Source: Argopecten irradians (taxonomy: Eukaryota; Mollusca; Bivalvia; Pectinida; Pectinidae). Taken from it: 64,000 bases of DNA. The position numbers and the translations under genes are program-made. Below the pieces are notes generated by a model. It ran no database searches. It had not been told where the DNA came from and worked only from the letters and a program-made list of their open reading frames with translations. The stretch covers positions 6,128,255 to 6,192,254 of the forward strand of contig NC_091134.1 of NCBI RefSeq assembly GCF_041381155.1, in the 5' to 3' direction. The stretch's first letter is position 1. Each line of letters opens with the position of its first letter. Shown piece after piece: positions 1 through 12,426 of the stretch.

Positions 1-19
1 AATTGAGCATCTTAGTCGC

Positions 20-1725
20 TGACGATCGAACGGCATCAGGTCGTTTCGGTAACAAGTCGTTTCGGTAACATAACTGAAGTGGTTTCGGTACATTGTACGG
101 TCGTTACGGGACACATAGAAAAGTCATTTTGGTACTTTTATGTAGTTTCCGTAGAGTTATTTTATGACGAAATAAAGTTATTTCTCCCAGAGATTTACAA
201 CAAACACATATTTATTTTTTCATTTTTTTTGTCTTTAGCAGTGAAATAGATTATAATATTTACCTGACTGCCTTTGGCACAATAGGAAAAATGTAGATTT
301 CTCTAGATCGGTTCATAGTTTTCACTGCGAATATATACTTGTGTTAAAAAAACTCGCTTCCCAAAAAATAATTATTTCATATTTAAGTAAAGATCGTCGG
401 TTATCTGTGATCTCTGAAAAAAATTAGCTTGGTAATAAATTACCTATTTCTCAAAAAGTACATAGACGAAAATTATGTAAATATTATGAGCTGAAAGTGT
501 AGACAATTTACTATAAGTACAACAAATCTGGTTGAAATCCGTTGATAGATGAGATCAGGAAAAATCAAAGAAAAAAGTATATACACAGAATATATAATGA
601 AAAATAATCATTACTAATACCAAGGATACGTCCTTGCGAATACTTTTGGCAGCTAGATGTTTTAATTGTAAAAGATGCATGGAATGTATTATGTTGTCGA
701 CAGACTTTAAAGACTAAATCCCAGTCTCAAGTACTAGTTTATCGGTAAGAGAATGCAAAATGCTTAAATTTCTTGATATCAGCGTTTTTAAAATAAATAG
801 ACTGTAATTCATTTTTCTGATAGTCCTATTAATAACTGGAATATTTGCAGCATATTGATCATCGTATCGCTATAGGTTTATAACAACAAGATTAAAAGGC
901 AGTGTATTTGACACGAACACATGCAATATTTGCGAGACGGTCGCCATGACCAGTATAATTGACAAGCACGCGACGATAGAGGCACGCCCCTGCCATATCA
1001 TTAGCTTTGATAATTTACATAAATCTCTTAAGTGTGGAGTTCCTAAGCTGTGAAAATTTAATCAAATTTGATCTTGTGTAGAAATACTCTTTGACATATA
1101 ATTTTCTATGGTAAAAAACAAACACTTTAATAAATACATTTGTAGTGACATTGGTGTCGCAATAAGTACAAATAATGCATATTAATCCATCCATCTGTTT
1201 CCACAATGAAGTATTGTTACAAGTGCTAAATTTGCACATCAAAGTTCTGTCGCTGCCAAGTTTTGACACGTTCCGTGGACATCCCTTTGATGAAGAGTGT
1301 GGATTCAGGTATAATTGACGGGCACGCAACGCTAGATTTCTCCACTTTCAAAACATCATTGGCAATCGTCATCTAAGTCCCATGAGTACATGCATAGAGT
1401 ATAGTACATGCTTATGAGCCAGTTTCACAAGATGCGTTGTAAAATTATCTAGATTGTTTTTTTTTATCCCGAATGGTTGAAATTGATTACACAGTACATA
1501 TTGAATTAACATTAATGCCATTTGTTGATGCAAAGAAGGTCGCTAATATGCCATGAAAACACAAATAAATGAAAACATGTTCCGTAAAACCACTAAAAAG
1601 TTCGCACTGAACATTTTTATAGCTATGTACCGAAAAATCTCGCATATGTACCGAAACGACCGCAAGACTTTTCGGAACTCCCGAAACGACTTATTACCGA
1701 AACGTCTAGAATTCCGATCGAACCG
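20..1725. mobile_element. DNA-transposon-like element with inverted ends, no coding capacity
   Basis: Both ends carry clustered copies of a TTTCGGTA-type motif in opposite orientation. At the left (about 38-95) the motif GTCGTTTCGGTAAC occurs twice in succession. At the right (about 1630-1715) its reverse complement recurs, with TTACCGAAACG and CCGAAACGAC. A GATCGAAC-like box lies outside both clusters. The AT-rich interior has no long reading frame. This arrangement fits a non-autonomous element with subterminal inverted repeats. No target duplication was identified, so the exact borders are approximate. Confidence 0.5.
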
Positions 1726-1861
1726 ATCCAGTATAACCTAAAGACTCGACACACACCAGGTTTCGGTGTCCCCTGCTAAGCATACACTACAGTACATACC
1801 ATATAATTTTGAAACAGGGTTTGGTCACAGGCACCAAATGTATTGATCTTCTTAGGAGCAT

Positions 1862-1991
1862 AAAAATGCACTGCAAGATCGGGATTCAAACCAAGGAGTC
1901 ACTTCAAATGAAGGCACCAGCTTGATTGGAGTGCATTAATCAATTGAGGTACCTGCTTGCTGCCGATCGACCTGATCCAGAACCATTACAA
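1862..1991 (-). mobile_element. SINE-like copy (tRNA-derived), degenerate
   Basis: On the minus strand there is a RNA polymerase III B-box-like GGTTTGAATCC (1882-1892) downstream of an A-box-like stretch. The distal edge, read on plus as CCTGATCCAGAACCATTACA at about 1971-1990, recurs almost identically at 7679-7698 beside another B-box. Two copies with the same edge and a pol III box support a SINE family. The copy is old and its borders are approximate. Confidence 0.35.
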
Positions 1992-2220
1992 TTATATTAA
2001 TTAAAATCTAACTGACTATACCATTACAAGCTTCTCATTGGACTGATCAGTCAGAAGGTGATATCTTTTCCACTACAACAGTAGCTATGGACTGATGAGA
2101 TTCCAGTGTCACATTCACTAGCATACAAATGTGGTTATTCATCCAAAAGGACTAAAAGGAGTCCATTGTTAACGTCACTAACTACCAGTATGATACACGA
2201 ATGCCAAACATTTCATCCCC

Positions 2221-2291
2221 AAATCGGCCCAGAGTGAAATCGGCCGGGCCAATTTTTAGTAAGTTAAATCGGCCCAGAGTGAAATCGGCCG
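2221..2291. repeat. 26-bp direct repeat rich in ATCGGCC
   Basis: Two identical 26-bp copies (2221-2246 and 2266-2291) begin AAATCGGCCCAGAG and end AAATCGGCCG. They are separated by 19 bp. Function is unknown. Confidence 0.6.
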
Positions 2292-2939
2292 ATAAGGTTA
2301 TACATGTATGTATCACCATATGTATGTGTGTTGTTTTGAGTACTGACTAACATTAGCAATATTTCTACTAATAGACGTAATCTAAATACATATTTTTGAA
2401 CATATATTAAAGAGTACAAAAATCAATTATATGTCTCAGTGTTGTTTTTTTACAAAGTTACTACTTGTGAATGTTAATTAACAACGCGGCAACATTTAAA
2501 TGGTATGCCCCGTGCAGGAATCATTCAGTCTCAATATTAATACTAATGCGATTTCAGTTTAATGTACTTAAACTTTAGATAACTATAATTACCTTTATAA
2601 AAACACCGTACTTGGTCCAGTTCAGAACCGCTCATTGTTGTTGTAACAGAGTAGCTCATATACTGAGTTACTCATTACCAACATTAAATAATTTACCCAT
2701 CGTGTAAATTTATTTTAATTAGATTATTGATAAAATATTCAATTTTCACATATTTCTATCTAATAATGCGATAAAATAAATACATTTTAAAGGCCCACTA
2801 TCTTCCCGAAATGGCTTTTATTTTTCAAAATGGGATATAGTAAAACGAGATCGATAATTTTGTAGAGTCACAATAGTTATTACCTTACCGTTAATACTAT
2901 TTGTATCATCACCTTATGAAAAATTTGATTAAAATTAAT

Positions 2940-4379
2940 ACAAGAGGCCCATGGGCCTTAACGGTCATCTGACTGTTAGTACAATACAACATAGTCGTTT
3001 AAAGATTTTAGCCTATTTGACCTCTGTGACCTTGATTGAAGGTCAAGGTAATTCATTTGAACAAACTTGGTAGCCCTTCATCCAAGCATGCTACATGCCC
3101 AATATCAGTAGCCTTGGCCTTCTAGTTCTTGAAAAGAAGTCATTTAAAGATTTTAGCCTATTTGACCCCTGTGACCTTAAATGAAGGTCAAGGTCATTTA
3201 TTTGAACAAACTTGGTATCCCTTCATCCCAGCATGCTACATGCCCAATATCAGTACCCTGGGCCTTCTGGTTCTTAAGAAGAAGTCATTTAAAGATTTTA
3301 GCCTATTTGACCCCTGTGACCTTGAATGAAGATCAAGGTCATTCATTTGAACAAACTTGGTAGCCCTTTATCCTAGCATGCCACAGCCTAATATCTGGTC
3401 TCTAGGCCTCTTAGTTATTCACAAGAATTTGTTTAAATGATTTTAGCCTATTTGACCCCTGTGACCTTGAATGAAAGTCAAGGTCATTTATTTGAACAAA
3501 CTTGGTAGCCCTTCATCCCAGCATCCTACCGGCCAAATATCAGTACCCTGGGCCTTCTGGTTCTTGAGAAGAAGTCGTTTAAATATTTTAGCCTTTTTGA
3601 CCCCCGTGACCTTGAATGAAGGTTAAGGTCATTCATTTGAACAAACTTGGTAGCCCTTCATCCAAGCATGCCACAGGCCTAATATCAGGTCTCTAGGCCT
3701 CTTAGTCATTCACAAGAAGTTGTTTAAAGGATTTTAGCCTATTTGACCCCTGTGACCTTGAATGAAGGTCAAGGTCATTTATTTGAACCAACTTGGTAGC
3801 CCTTCATCCCAGCATCCTACAGGCCAAATATCAGTACCCTGGGCCTTCTGGTTCCTGAGAAGAAGTTGTTTAAAGATTTAAGCCTTTTTGACCCTCGTGA
3901 CCTTGAATGAAGGTCAAGGTCATTTATTTGAACAAACTTGGTAGCCCTTCATCCCAGCATGCCACAGGCCTAATATCAGGTCTCTAGGCCTCTTAGTTAT
4001 TCACAAAAAGTTGTTTAAAGGATTTTAGCCTATTTGACCCCTGTGACCTTGAATGAAGGTCAAGGTCATTTATTTGAACAACCTTGGTAGCCCTTCATCC
4101 CAGCATCCTACAGGCCAAATATCAGTACCCTCGGCCTTCTGGTTTTTGAGAAGAAGTTGTTTAAAGATTTTAGCCTTGTTGACCCCTGTGACCTTGAATG
4201 AAGGTCAAGGTCATTCATTTGAACAAACTTGGTAGCCCTCCATCCCAGCAACCTACAGGCCAAATATGAGTACCCTGGGCCTTCCGGTTATTGAGAAGAA
4301 GTCGTTTGAATAAAAAGTTTACGCACGGCGCACGACGACGGACGGTGCATGATGACAATAGGTCAATCAGATGACCTAA
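2940..4379. mobile_element. Tandem-core non-autonomous element (ACAAGAGGCCC...GATGACCTAA), about 9 units
   Basis: The element opens with ACAAG followed by the palindrome AGGCCCATGGGCCT and GGTCATCTGA. It closes with TCAGATGACCTAA, the inverted partner of GGTCATCTGA. Just inside the right end is a CGACGACGGACGG-type stretch. The core is about nine head-to-tail units of about 146 bp, each with TGACCTTGAATGAAGG next to TCAAGGTCA. The same architecture recurs at 29239-31676. The small ORFs over it only reflect the repeat. Tandem-repeat-bearing Helitron/Helentron-like elements are known in bivalves; assigning this copy to them is inference. Confidence 0.75.
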
Positions 4380-5537
4380 AAATGTTAATTTCACAATGCG
4401 GGGTCGACGGCAAAGCAGCTAGATGACTCTCCACTGTTATATATCACGCAGGAATCTGTGTATATGTTTGGTGTTGTAGCCTCATCTTAGGTCATCGGTA
4501 TATATTTTCTGGTGACATTAATGTTTTTAAGAAACCTATATGTTATGCTCCGGAAAGTAGTGGGCCTTTAATAATATATTTTAAACAGTTTATGGATAGT
4601 CTGTATCTTAATATTTCTGTAATTCATGTATTGAATGGCTCTTATTGTTGAAATTATGTGATCTATTAGCATGATTTAGGGCCGAAATTAGGTTTGAAGT
4701 AATATTTCATATCTTTGCATATTATACGTTGGGCATAGATTTGAAATAAATTATTTCAAAATATTGCCAATCAATCTAGTATAGAGTAATTTTAATGTAA
4801 AATAAAGTTTTTTTTTGTTTGTAAATGTTTTGTTAGTCTTCACCGCAACGTCATTTTCCATTACCGAAATGAAATTCATTATCGTAACAGCAAATTTCGA
4901 CATTAATTTTACCCCAAATAATACTTCAATGATTCTCAAATTTGTGCTTTATTTTCTATATAGCGCTTCCAATATTCTCAAGGAATGGAAATTACTGTAT
5001 ACTTTGATGCAAACTCTCTATATTCAACCTTGTGAAATATCGAACAAACTTTTGCATTTAGTTGTTCCTACCTGAAGTTTATGTTACACTTGGTCGTAAA
5101 TGATAGTTCCTTTCATAATCATTGCAATGCAGCTATACAACTTTGTGATGATGTAAGAATAAACACGATCTGAATTCATTTTTCTTTCATTTCACTATAA
5201 AAAAATATTTTTAATCATGGTTGTGGAACTGACATATTGCTTTGGAACGGAGTCATTTTGGCTGCATATAAAGTAAAAAAAAAAATAAGAAGGAATGGAC
5301 ACTGCTAGAAACCAGTCCATTATAAAAAAAGTGATATAAACAAATTGCACCAAACTCTGGCGAATTCTAAACACAAAAATTAACATTTCTGGCGGACCCA
5401 AAATGTATCGTAATAGTAGAATGGCCCATAGTAGTTTACTATAAATGTACGTTAGAAGGCCAAAAGTAATGTATTGATAGGCAATCGCAAAGCTATACTT
5501 GCTAAACAGAAACTATGCAGTTGAAATGCCAAATAAT
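4380..5537. other. AT-rich intergenic stretch without recognised features
   Basis: I see no gene, RNA gene or clear repeat here. The short ORFs have no recognisable domain, no splice-site context and no similarity to known families. Confidence 0.4.
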
Positions 5538-6135
5538 AAGAGCGCAGCTCTCTGCGCGGCCGAAGGCCGCGTAGAGCGAAGCTCTACTAACCATAACACG
5601 TGTGTGAGCATATAGACCCCTTGGACTTTGAAACTGTGTCCGGCGGAAAAAGTCTCGCGCCTCCATGTAGGCAGCCATATTTTAATTCTCGTTATCAGCA
5701 CGACGAGATTTGAAATTTCTGTACTAGACTAAATGTGTTATCAGTATACGCTTTAAAATTACTGTAAGTAGTTTTAATTTACACATGTACAAGAGCAATG
5801 CAATAAATGTAGTTGTCTAATATGTACTGTGTATGTTCTCAAGCGCACGGCACCGTCAGCAGTGACGTCACAAAACCTGACGTCAAAGATGACGGCACAG
5901 ATTCGCGCGTATTTTTGATAGTATGGCATATCATGTTGCCAAGTTTTCTCTGCATCTGATAAAAACAAGATTGAAGTACGTGTATATTGAACTATTCCAT
6001 TTGGGTTGTTTTGAATTCTTTCTAACTATCGATAATATTTGCATGTCAGTGAAATATTCTATTGTTAGTCTCATAGAAAAATATAGACAATATAAAGTTA
6101 TGATGTTATAAGCTTTTACATGTAGCTGCGCTCTT
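5538..6135. mobile_element. 598-bp MITE-like element with 12-bp perfect terminal inverted repeats
   Basis: AAGAGCGCAGCT at 5538-5549 is matched exactly by AGCTGCGCTCTT at 6124-6135. Just inside the left end lie two GC-rich hairpins (GCGGCCGAAGGCCGC and AGAGCGAAGCTCT) in otherwise AT-rich DNA. No coding frame and no clear target duplication are seen. Confidence 0.5.
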
Positions 6136-6576
6136 GTGAGGCTTTGCCTTAAATTCATATTAATCACAACTTTTTAAAAACACCATGTGTGATTTATCAA
6201 TTCAATTAAGAACAGAAATGATGACTAATTTACGAATAAAGTTGATTTCGTGATATTTTCATGCATTACTTCCCTCACCTCGCCCGCCATCTTTGTTTTG
6301 AAACACTAATATGCGAATTGACAATAAAAAGACGAAAATATTTTGTATAATTTATATCATTAATGAGTCTAGTTTACCATCATACCTACATAAATACAAT
6401 TTTGTGTATTTAACTATGTGAAAAACAAATATAGAGCACTAAATTTTCTTTTTTGATTATTTAGATTGTTGTGCATTTCGTTTCTTTTAGATTTGCATTT
6501 TAAGTAACTTCCGGTGTTGTTTAGTTGACATTGGCAACAGTCGATTTCCCGTAGTACGAATGGTCGAGACACCAAA

Positions 6577-9444
6577 ATGGGTCGACCGAAGTATTTCACA
6601 CCATCTGAAGTCGCTGTACACAATACCGTAGATGACCTTTGGGTATCTTTTCTTGGGAAAGTGTATGATCTCACCCCGCTTTGCGAAAAATATAAAGGTA
6701 AGTAGACGAGCGTTCTCATAATGATGTCTACTCCAACAATGTTAGAGGTATAGCACGACGAGACACTTTTGGAACATTACGTCGTGTCGACAGTCAGCAA
6801 AATAACGTCCAATAAAAACACCCGGCTGACCAGTCGACTCTCATGTTATGGGAGTAAATGATGTCATATTTTTATAATCCAGTCAAGGCATTGTGAAGTC
6901 GGTACATACAACTTACAAGTAAACATTTCAAATACAAGGCTTTAAACAACTCAAAAACAAACTCAGTGTACAGATTGATACCTGCATGTTCACCTCACAA
7001 ATGACAAATTGGAATGGAGATTTATGTAAATTTATATAATTTACTATAGTAAGCGTACTTTATGCTCACGCCAATGAGGATATAACACGTGCTCCGAAAA
7101 GGAAAAGGCTGGAACATGGACAAAACTCCTAACGTTAAACGACTGAGATAATTTCGCCAAGTAGGTAATATTTGTCGTGGTGGTATGTAGGCCTAGATCT
7201 ACATATGTCCATGTGTGCATACAGATACGTTGGTTTTATCAGTTTAACATCATATTAATATAGCCATGGTCAAATAAGGACGTGCCAGGTTTGTTGTGGG
7301 AGGAAAGTCAGAGTACCCGGAGAAAAACACTGACAGCGGTCAGGACCTGGCAACTGCACCAAAAGGGATTCTATATCACGACCCAAAGTGGAGGGCTGAT
7401 GGTAATAATTATATGTTGAGACATCATAACCACTCCGCCACCACGGCCTCTACATGCAGACACATTGTGTCTAGATTAGTAATACGTTGTAGTATCTCAT
7501 ACTCTCATATTGAAACAAAAGCATCTATTTGTATAGTAAGCCAATATAAGAAGTGAGTGAACAGATCACATTGAGCAGGAATGAAAAAATGCCCTGCTAG
7601 TGCTAGATAGTGGTTCGAACCTGGGATCCTTCAATAAATAAACACTAGCTGGATGCTCAACTTGTTGCTGGCAATCAACCTGATTCAGAACCATTACAGC
7701 ATTACTGTTTCCGTTCCCCATAAGTCATGAGTGGTTATTTTCCCAATACATACTATCATACATGTACATTTTGCATTAAAATTATCATCTTTGTATTAAT
7801 TTTTAATTTTTTTCTTTAAATTTTTCTGATTTTATTAAAATGGATAGATTTAACCAAATTTTGCATAAAAATGTACTTAAAACATCTTCCGGTACTTTTT
7901 CATTTCATAATATGAATAATTTTCCTATATGTTTCATTTTTAAAATATCATTATTTTTGTACACCTCCTTTGTGGCGTTATTTCCTTCTTTGTTCTTCCC
8001 AATATGTTGATAAGAAATGTTCCTTGCTGTAAGACGTTAATAAGACCTGGTTTTCTCAAAAATCAGAAAAATTATAAGCTGGAATCTAATAGAATCGGGA
8101 AATTGTACTAGAACTGAATTTAAGGCTTTGATTAGTTTTTAGTGACTACCAAAATGTGAACATTGACTTTTACTCTTCACAGGTGATGTCCTCCTAAAGC
8201 CAATCATTCAATCAGCAGGAAAAGACATTTCACACTGGTTTAATCCAAAACTAAAAGACGTGAGTTTTCTACCCTCAAAATTGCATTTGTATATTTGTAT
8301 TATGAAAGGTATCATGGTGTCTAAAGGCGGAATCTTTTTGAACTTTGTGTATTCTATGGTGTAGAAAAGCCAAAGGTGTTAGTAATAATCCACCAACCAA
8401 AGATTTCCAAACATGAATTTCAAACTTGTGACTCAAAGGGCTAGTGGTAGAATGACATTATAAGATGAAATTTCTCATCAGACACTGTTACTGTATATAA
8501 AATCATGCAAATTTGTGTTGAAGTTTTTTTCTGTAAAATGTTAAAACTAATCATGCATGGTGTAAATTTATCAAAAAATTAATTATGTAATTGGACTTAC
8601 TTTCATTGTTTGCATTAACTAATTTAATTCCAATAAAGTTTTCACATTTTCAGAAACATAGAACTTTTTCAGATTTTATTCAAATTTGTTTCCTTTTATT
8701 CCAGATCCGTACCCATGTTGATCCACTCACTGGATGTGTGATTCCGTATTGTCCTAATGGACGATTTGTTCACATCCCTCCTCCCTATCCAGACAGCTTC
8801 TGGGCAAATGACTTTGGCCGCCCCTGGTGGAAAGATGACGGGTACCTCGTAGGAATATTGTCAAAGAAAACAAGATCCATCAAAATTATCAACACTTTAA
8901 CATCACAGGAGCAGGTTATAGAGGTGAGAATGTTGAGCAAAAAAAGCTTCATGCATTTAAAGACATGTGGTGTTGAATAGATTATTTTTTTGTTAATTTC
9001 AAAAACGTTTAACTCTGTTAACAGTCACTTCCAGGAACTCATAATATTGCATGATATATTCTGTGGCTCTGAAGTGGACTCTTTAAATGCAAGTATCATT
9101 GTACTTTTGTCAATGTATCTTTGTTATCTCTATATGCAGGTTTCATTGTAATTTGGGGAATGATGACCCTTTTAAAATTGCCTACACATTTAAACATTAT
9201 TTAATATTCACAGGTGTGTTCAGAAGAAATTATGACAGAAATTTTAGACAGATATGTCAAGTACAATGCACATGCAGCAAGCTACACATGGAAATACGAT
9301 GGCAGGAATCTGGACATGTCGATGACACTAGAGGATAACCAGATTCCCGATGAGGATGAGGAATTTTACAAACTTAGTATGAATGATGATACATTTTTAC
9401 AGGCCATTCATCTATTCTTCAACGACGACCTCACCGAGGCGTAG
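6577..9444 (+). CDS. CYB5D1: Cytochrome b5 domain-containing protein 1
   Basis: Four exons join in frame: 6577-6697, 8183-8259, 8705-8923 and 9214-9444, giving 215 residues. All introns are GT-AG (GTAAGT, GTGAGT and GTGAGA donors). I recognise the protein as the CYB5D1 family, whose vertebrate members are of similar length. The b5-like fold covers about residues 5-85 ([40 protein letters not shown]). The conserved tail follows: [35 protein letters not shown] and a C-terminal FFNDDLTEA. The usual HPGG haem loop is absent; His58 and His70 are candidate ligands by position only. In other animals the protein acts in motile cilia and has been linked to axonemal radial spokes. The start ATG is preceded by CAAA. 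An upstream ATG at 6560 is out of frame. Confidence 0.93.
7282..7451 (-). mobile_element. tRNA-derived SINE, antisense in CYB5D1 intron 1
   Basis: Read on the minus strand, the head is tRNA-like, with an A-box-like TGGCGGAGTGGTTATG (about 7424-7439). A degenerate B-box region follows near 7365-7380. The tail is the common molluscan SINE sequence that reads on plus as GCCAGGTTTGTTGTGGGAGG. The A-box resembles a Leu/Ser-type tRNA. The B-box is decayed, so this copy is old. Confidence 0.65.
7590..7700 (-). mobile_element. SINE-like copy in CYB5D1 intron 1
   Basis: A perfect B-box-like GGTTCGAACC lies at 7612-7621. An A-box-like AGCATCCAGCTAGTG lies upstream on the minus strand. The edge at 7679-7698 matches the copy at 1971-1990. 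Borders are approximate. Confidence 0.4.
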
Positions 9445-9635
9445 TGTCCATTTTAAGGGAGACGATGGTATATGTATATCATTACAAGTAATATAATACA
9501 GAACATTTTATAACAGATATGTGCTAAAACATTCCTGGAGAAACCACTAAAAGAATGGAAAAGATCAATCTGTCAATTAAGAAGGAGTTTTGAAGTGTAA
9601 AATACTTAATGTTTAAGAAGTTACTTAATGTAATG

Positions 9636-9641
9636 AATAAA
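9636..9641 (+). other. Polyadenylation signal of CYB5D1
   Basis: A canonical AATAAA lies 192 bp after the CYB5D1 stop codon, in AT-rich DNA. It is the first clear signal downstream of the gene. Confidence 0.55.
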
Positions 9642-9691
9642 AATGTATAATATGTTGCTTAAAAGACCTTTTTAAATCAGCAGCTCCTGTT

Positions 9692-10065
9692 TTTAAAGAT
9701 GCTCCAACGCCGACAGGGCATAAATGATATTCATCATTTGAAAAATAATTGGTGTTTAATTGTGTATATACAATGTATATATGTAATTAACACAAAAAAT
9801 AATATAAAATAATTTACTTCGCCTTTGGTGCATGCGCAATCAGTACTTCATTCCATGTAGGATATAGTGGCACAGAATTTTTTCGGGATGCAATTAATTA
9901 TTTTTTTATATTTTTAACGGGAAGTAAAAATTAGAAGCTAAAACTTTTCAATGATGGTAATGGTCTAAAGTAAGTAACTTTTGTATCTGAAGAAAAATAC
10001 TAAATCGTCTGCTCCTGTTTTTAATAGTGAAATAATACCATTTGTCAGCGGTGGAGCATCTTTAA
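9692..10065. mobile_element. MITE, copy 1 (TTTAAAGATGCTCC ends)
   Basis: The left end TTTAAAGATGCTCCAACGCC is matched by an inverted right end, read in reverse as TTTAAAGATGCTCCACCGCT. The inverted repeats extend about 30 bp. The interior is AT-rich. A shorter member of the family lies at 54634-54819. Confidence 0.7.
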
Positions 10066-10755
10066 AAAATCTATTGTGATCTTAGCTTTAGACGTTTACA
10101 TTGTACTGAATCTGCTATAGAACAATGATTTTAAGATGATGAATTTAAGTAATGTTCAGTCATGAGACTAAGTAACATGTAATAAATAGAATACTTCATT
10201 ACAAATCTATAGTAATACAAATGCATTGTAAATGTCTACTTTCAGAGAAATTGGGTAACTATTTCCATAATCTACCATAAGTGTAGTTAGATGATAGAGT
10301 TTATTGAAGTTCAATATTCATGTGTTAAATCTCTTCTCTAAACTGTGTTTTTGGTATTAGTTACTGCAATACTCTTTCTGGGTCAAAGCACCTAAACAAG
10401 TTGAAAATGTTTATACATTTTAATAATGTTAACATAGTACTAGTACCAGACAGTAATAAAGATAATGTTTCATGTATGAATTTCAAGCTCATGCATTCTA
10501 TTGTATGAAGACTTCAAATAAAACACAAAGTCTGACATACATAGCAGGAAATTTTTTTTATCAATTACTATGATCTATAAGCATTGTTAAATATGTGTTG
10601 CCTTAACAAATCTGCTCTGCACTGACAGCCTTTACTTGTCAACTTTTGTATATATTTTATCAATTTTGTAATATACATGCATTTGTAAATATGAAGTAAA
10701 TGACTATTGTCAATTTGTCATTTATCATTTTTGAATAGTTTTTCCTTATTGCATG
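10066..10755. other. AT-rich intergenic stretch without recognised features
   Basis: No coding frame, RNA gene or organised repeat was recognised here. Confidence 0.4.
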
Positions 10756-11254
10756 TAGGTCACCTGACCATAGGTCATGGTGACATATTGCGATACTCTT
10801 TTGTCCGACGTCGTGCGTCGTTCGTTAACATTTCCTTGTGAACACTATAACTTGAGTAAATATAAACCGAGCTTAATGAAACTTTGTATGTAGACTAACA
10901 TGGGAAAGATCTCAGATGAGTTTGAAAATCAGCTTGATTCAACAGTAATTTACGAAGTTATTGCCCTTTGCACTAATAATTAATATTGAACCTTGTGAAC
11001 GCGATAACTTTAGAAAATATAAACCGAACTTAATGAAATTTTGTGTGTATACTAACATTTGAAAGATCTTGAACGAGTGTAAAAATCAGCTTGATTCGAC
11101 AGAAATTTACTAAGTTATTGCCCTATGCACTAATAATTAATATTGGACCTTGTGAACGCGATAACTTTAGTAAACGGACGTAGCACGACGGACGACGATG
11201 GACAATTAAAAGACTATCGCAATAGGTCACCATGGCCTATGGTCAGGTGACCTA
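10756..11254. mobile_element. Element with about 40-bp inverted ends and tandem core
   Basis: The left end TAGGTCACCTGACCATAGG, continuing through a TATTGCGATA box, is repeated in inverse orientation at the right end (TATCGCAATA ... CCTATGGTCAGGTGACCTA). Inside are CGTCGTGCGTCG and CGACGGACGACG blocks and about 2.5 tandem units of about 145 bp beginning near CTTGTGAAC. It resembles the other tandem-core elements but has longer inverted ends. Confidence 0.75.
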
Positions 11255-12426
11255 AGAAATTGTTACATGTATTCTTTAATCATGACAACTAATATACACT
11301 GACACACAAGAGGCAATGCTAGAACCTCTTGCAAACCAAAGTATACACGCAACAAAGACAGGACATATCATTTCAAAATGTCTTCTTTTATTGCCCAAGT
11401 GTATTGTAAGTGAAGATACAAGTATAAATGCACTGATACAAGTATACTGATAACAATTATCACTATCTCATGGAAAACCATTTCATCCAATAATATGCTC
11501 TTTCAGGTGGGAAAGGGATAAAAAAATTCCAACAAAAATGTTCATCCACTTCTTCAACAAAACATGCTTTTTGGACTAATGCAATAGAAGCTTAAAAATG
11601 ATAACAATTTATGTAATAAATAGTGAATGAAAGCTTGAATGCCAACATCTTAAGCATTTAATTAAAAACAATAATAATTAAAAAGAAAAACAAACAAAAC
11701 CTAAGCCAGACTACAGCTAACAATTAAGAGCACAAAACCATCATTTATTTTATTAATCAATGACCAGCTTTGGTAATTTACAAACGATAATAGCAAGCTA
11801 ATACTGTACATCCATGTAGTATATATATCAACATATGCACTAATCTGCAAAGGAGCAGCATGCTGTTTCATTTGACACCAATTTTATATTGAAGTATAAA
11901 ATACAAAATAGGTAAAAGATGATAAATTAGGGAATACATAGCAAAAAAGCCATGTAAAAATGCATAGCTATTATAGATGTAACATTGCGACAGAAAAGTC
12001 AAATAATATCAGTATTCCTAACTAATGTAATAACAAAACATGTCTGGCTAATAGTTTGCTAGTTCTAGATCACATACTGACACAAGTCACTAATATATTT
12101 CTAATTTGTTTACAATTCCTATTAACATTATTTTAACATTGTAGTATATTACTGACATTGAAAATATTGATTTAAGATATGAATAGATGATATTTTATCA
12201 GTTTCAATCACAATAAAATTACAATGTAATAAAACCAGAAAATGACATGATCCAGCAACCAGAGACTGCGGTAGTGATCTATGATGTCTGATATATAAAA
12301 ATAAAATATCTTTTATGGGAATGTTGATGCCCATTTCATGATCTATAATATTTGGCAGATAAAAGATAGATCTTTTCTTTGCTATTTCCTTTTTTCAATA
12401 TTCTATGAAACATTTGATAAACTGAA
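11255..12426. other. AT-rich intergenic stretch without recognised features
   Basis: No exon, RNA gene or organised repeat was recognised. A 61-codon minus-strand ORF near 12149-12334 has no supporting feature. Confidence 0.4.

Noticed and set aside
3129..4235. ORFs of about 60-66 codons (similar ones at 29480-31552)
   Set aside because: They are translations of the 146-bp tandem units and recur wherever those units occur, in different frames.
7612..7621. A functional tRNA gene, suggested by the perfect B-box
   Set aside because: No cloverleaf with paired acceptor stem could be drawn. The surrounding sequence matches a SINE-like repeat seen again near 1980.
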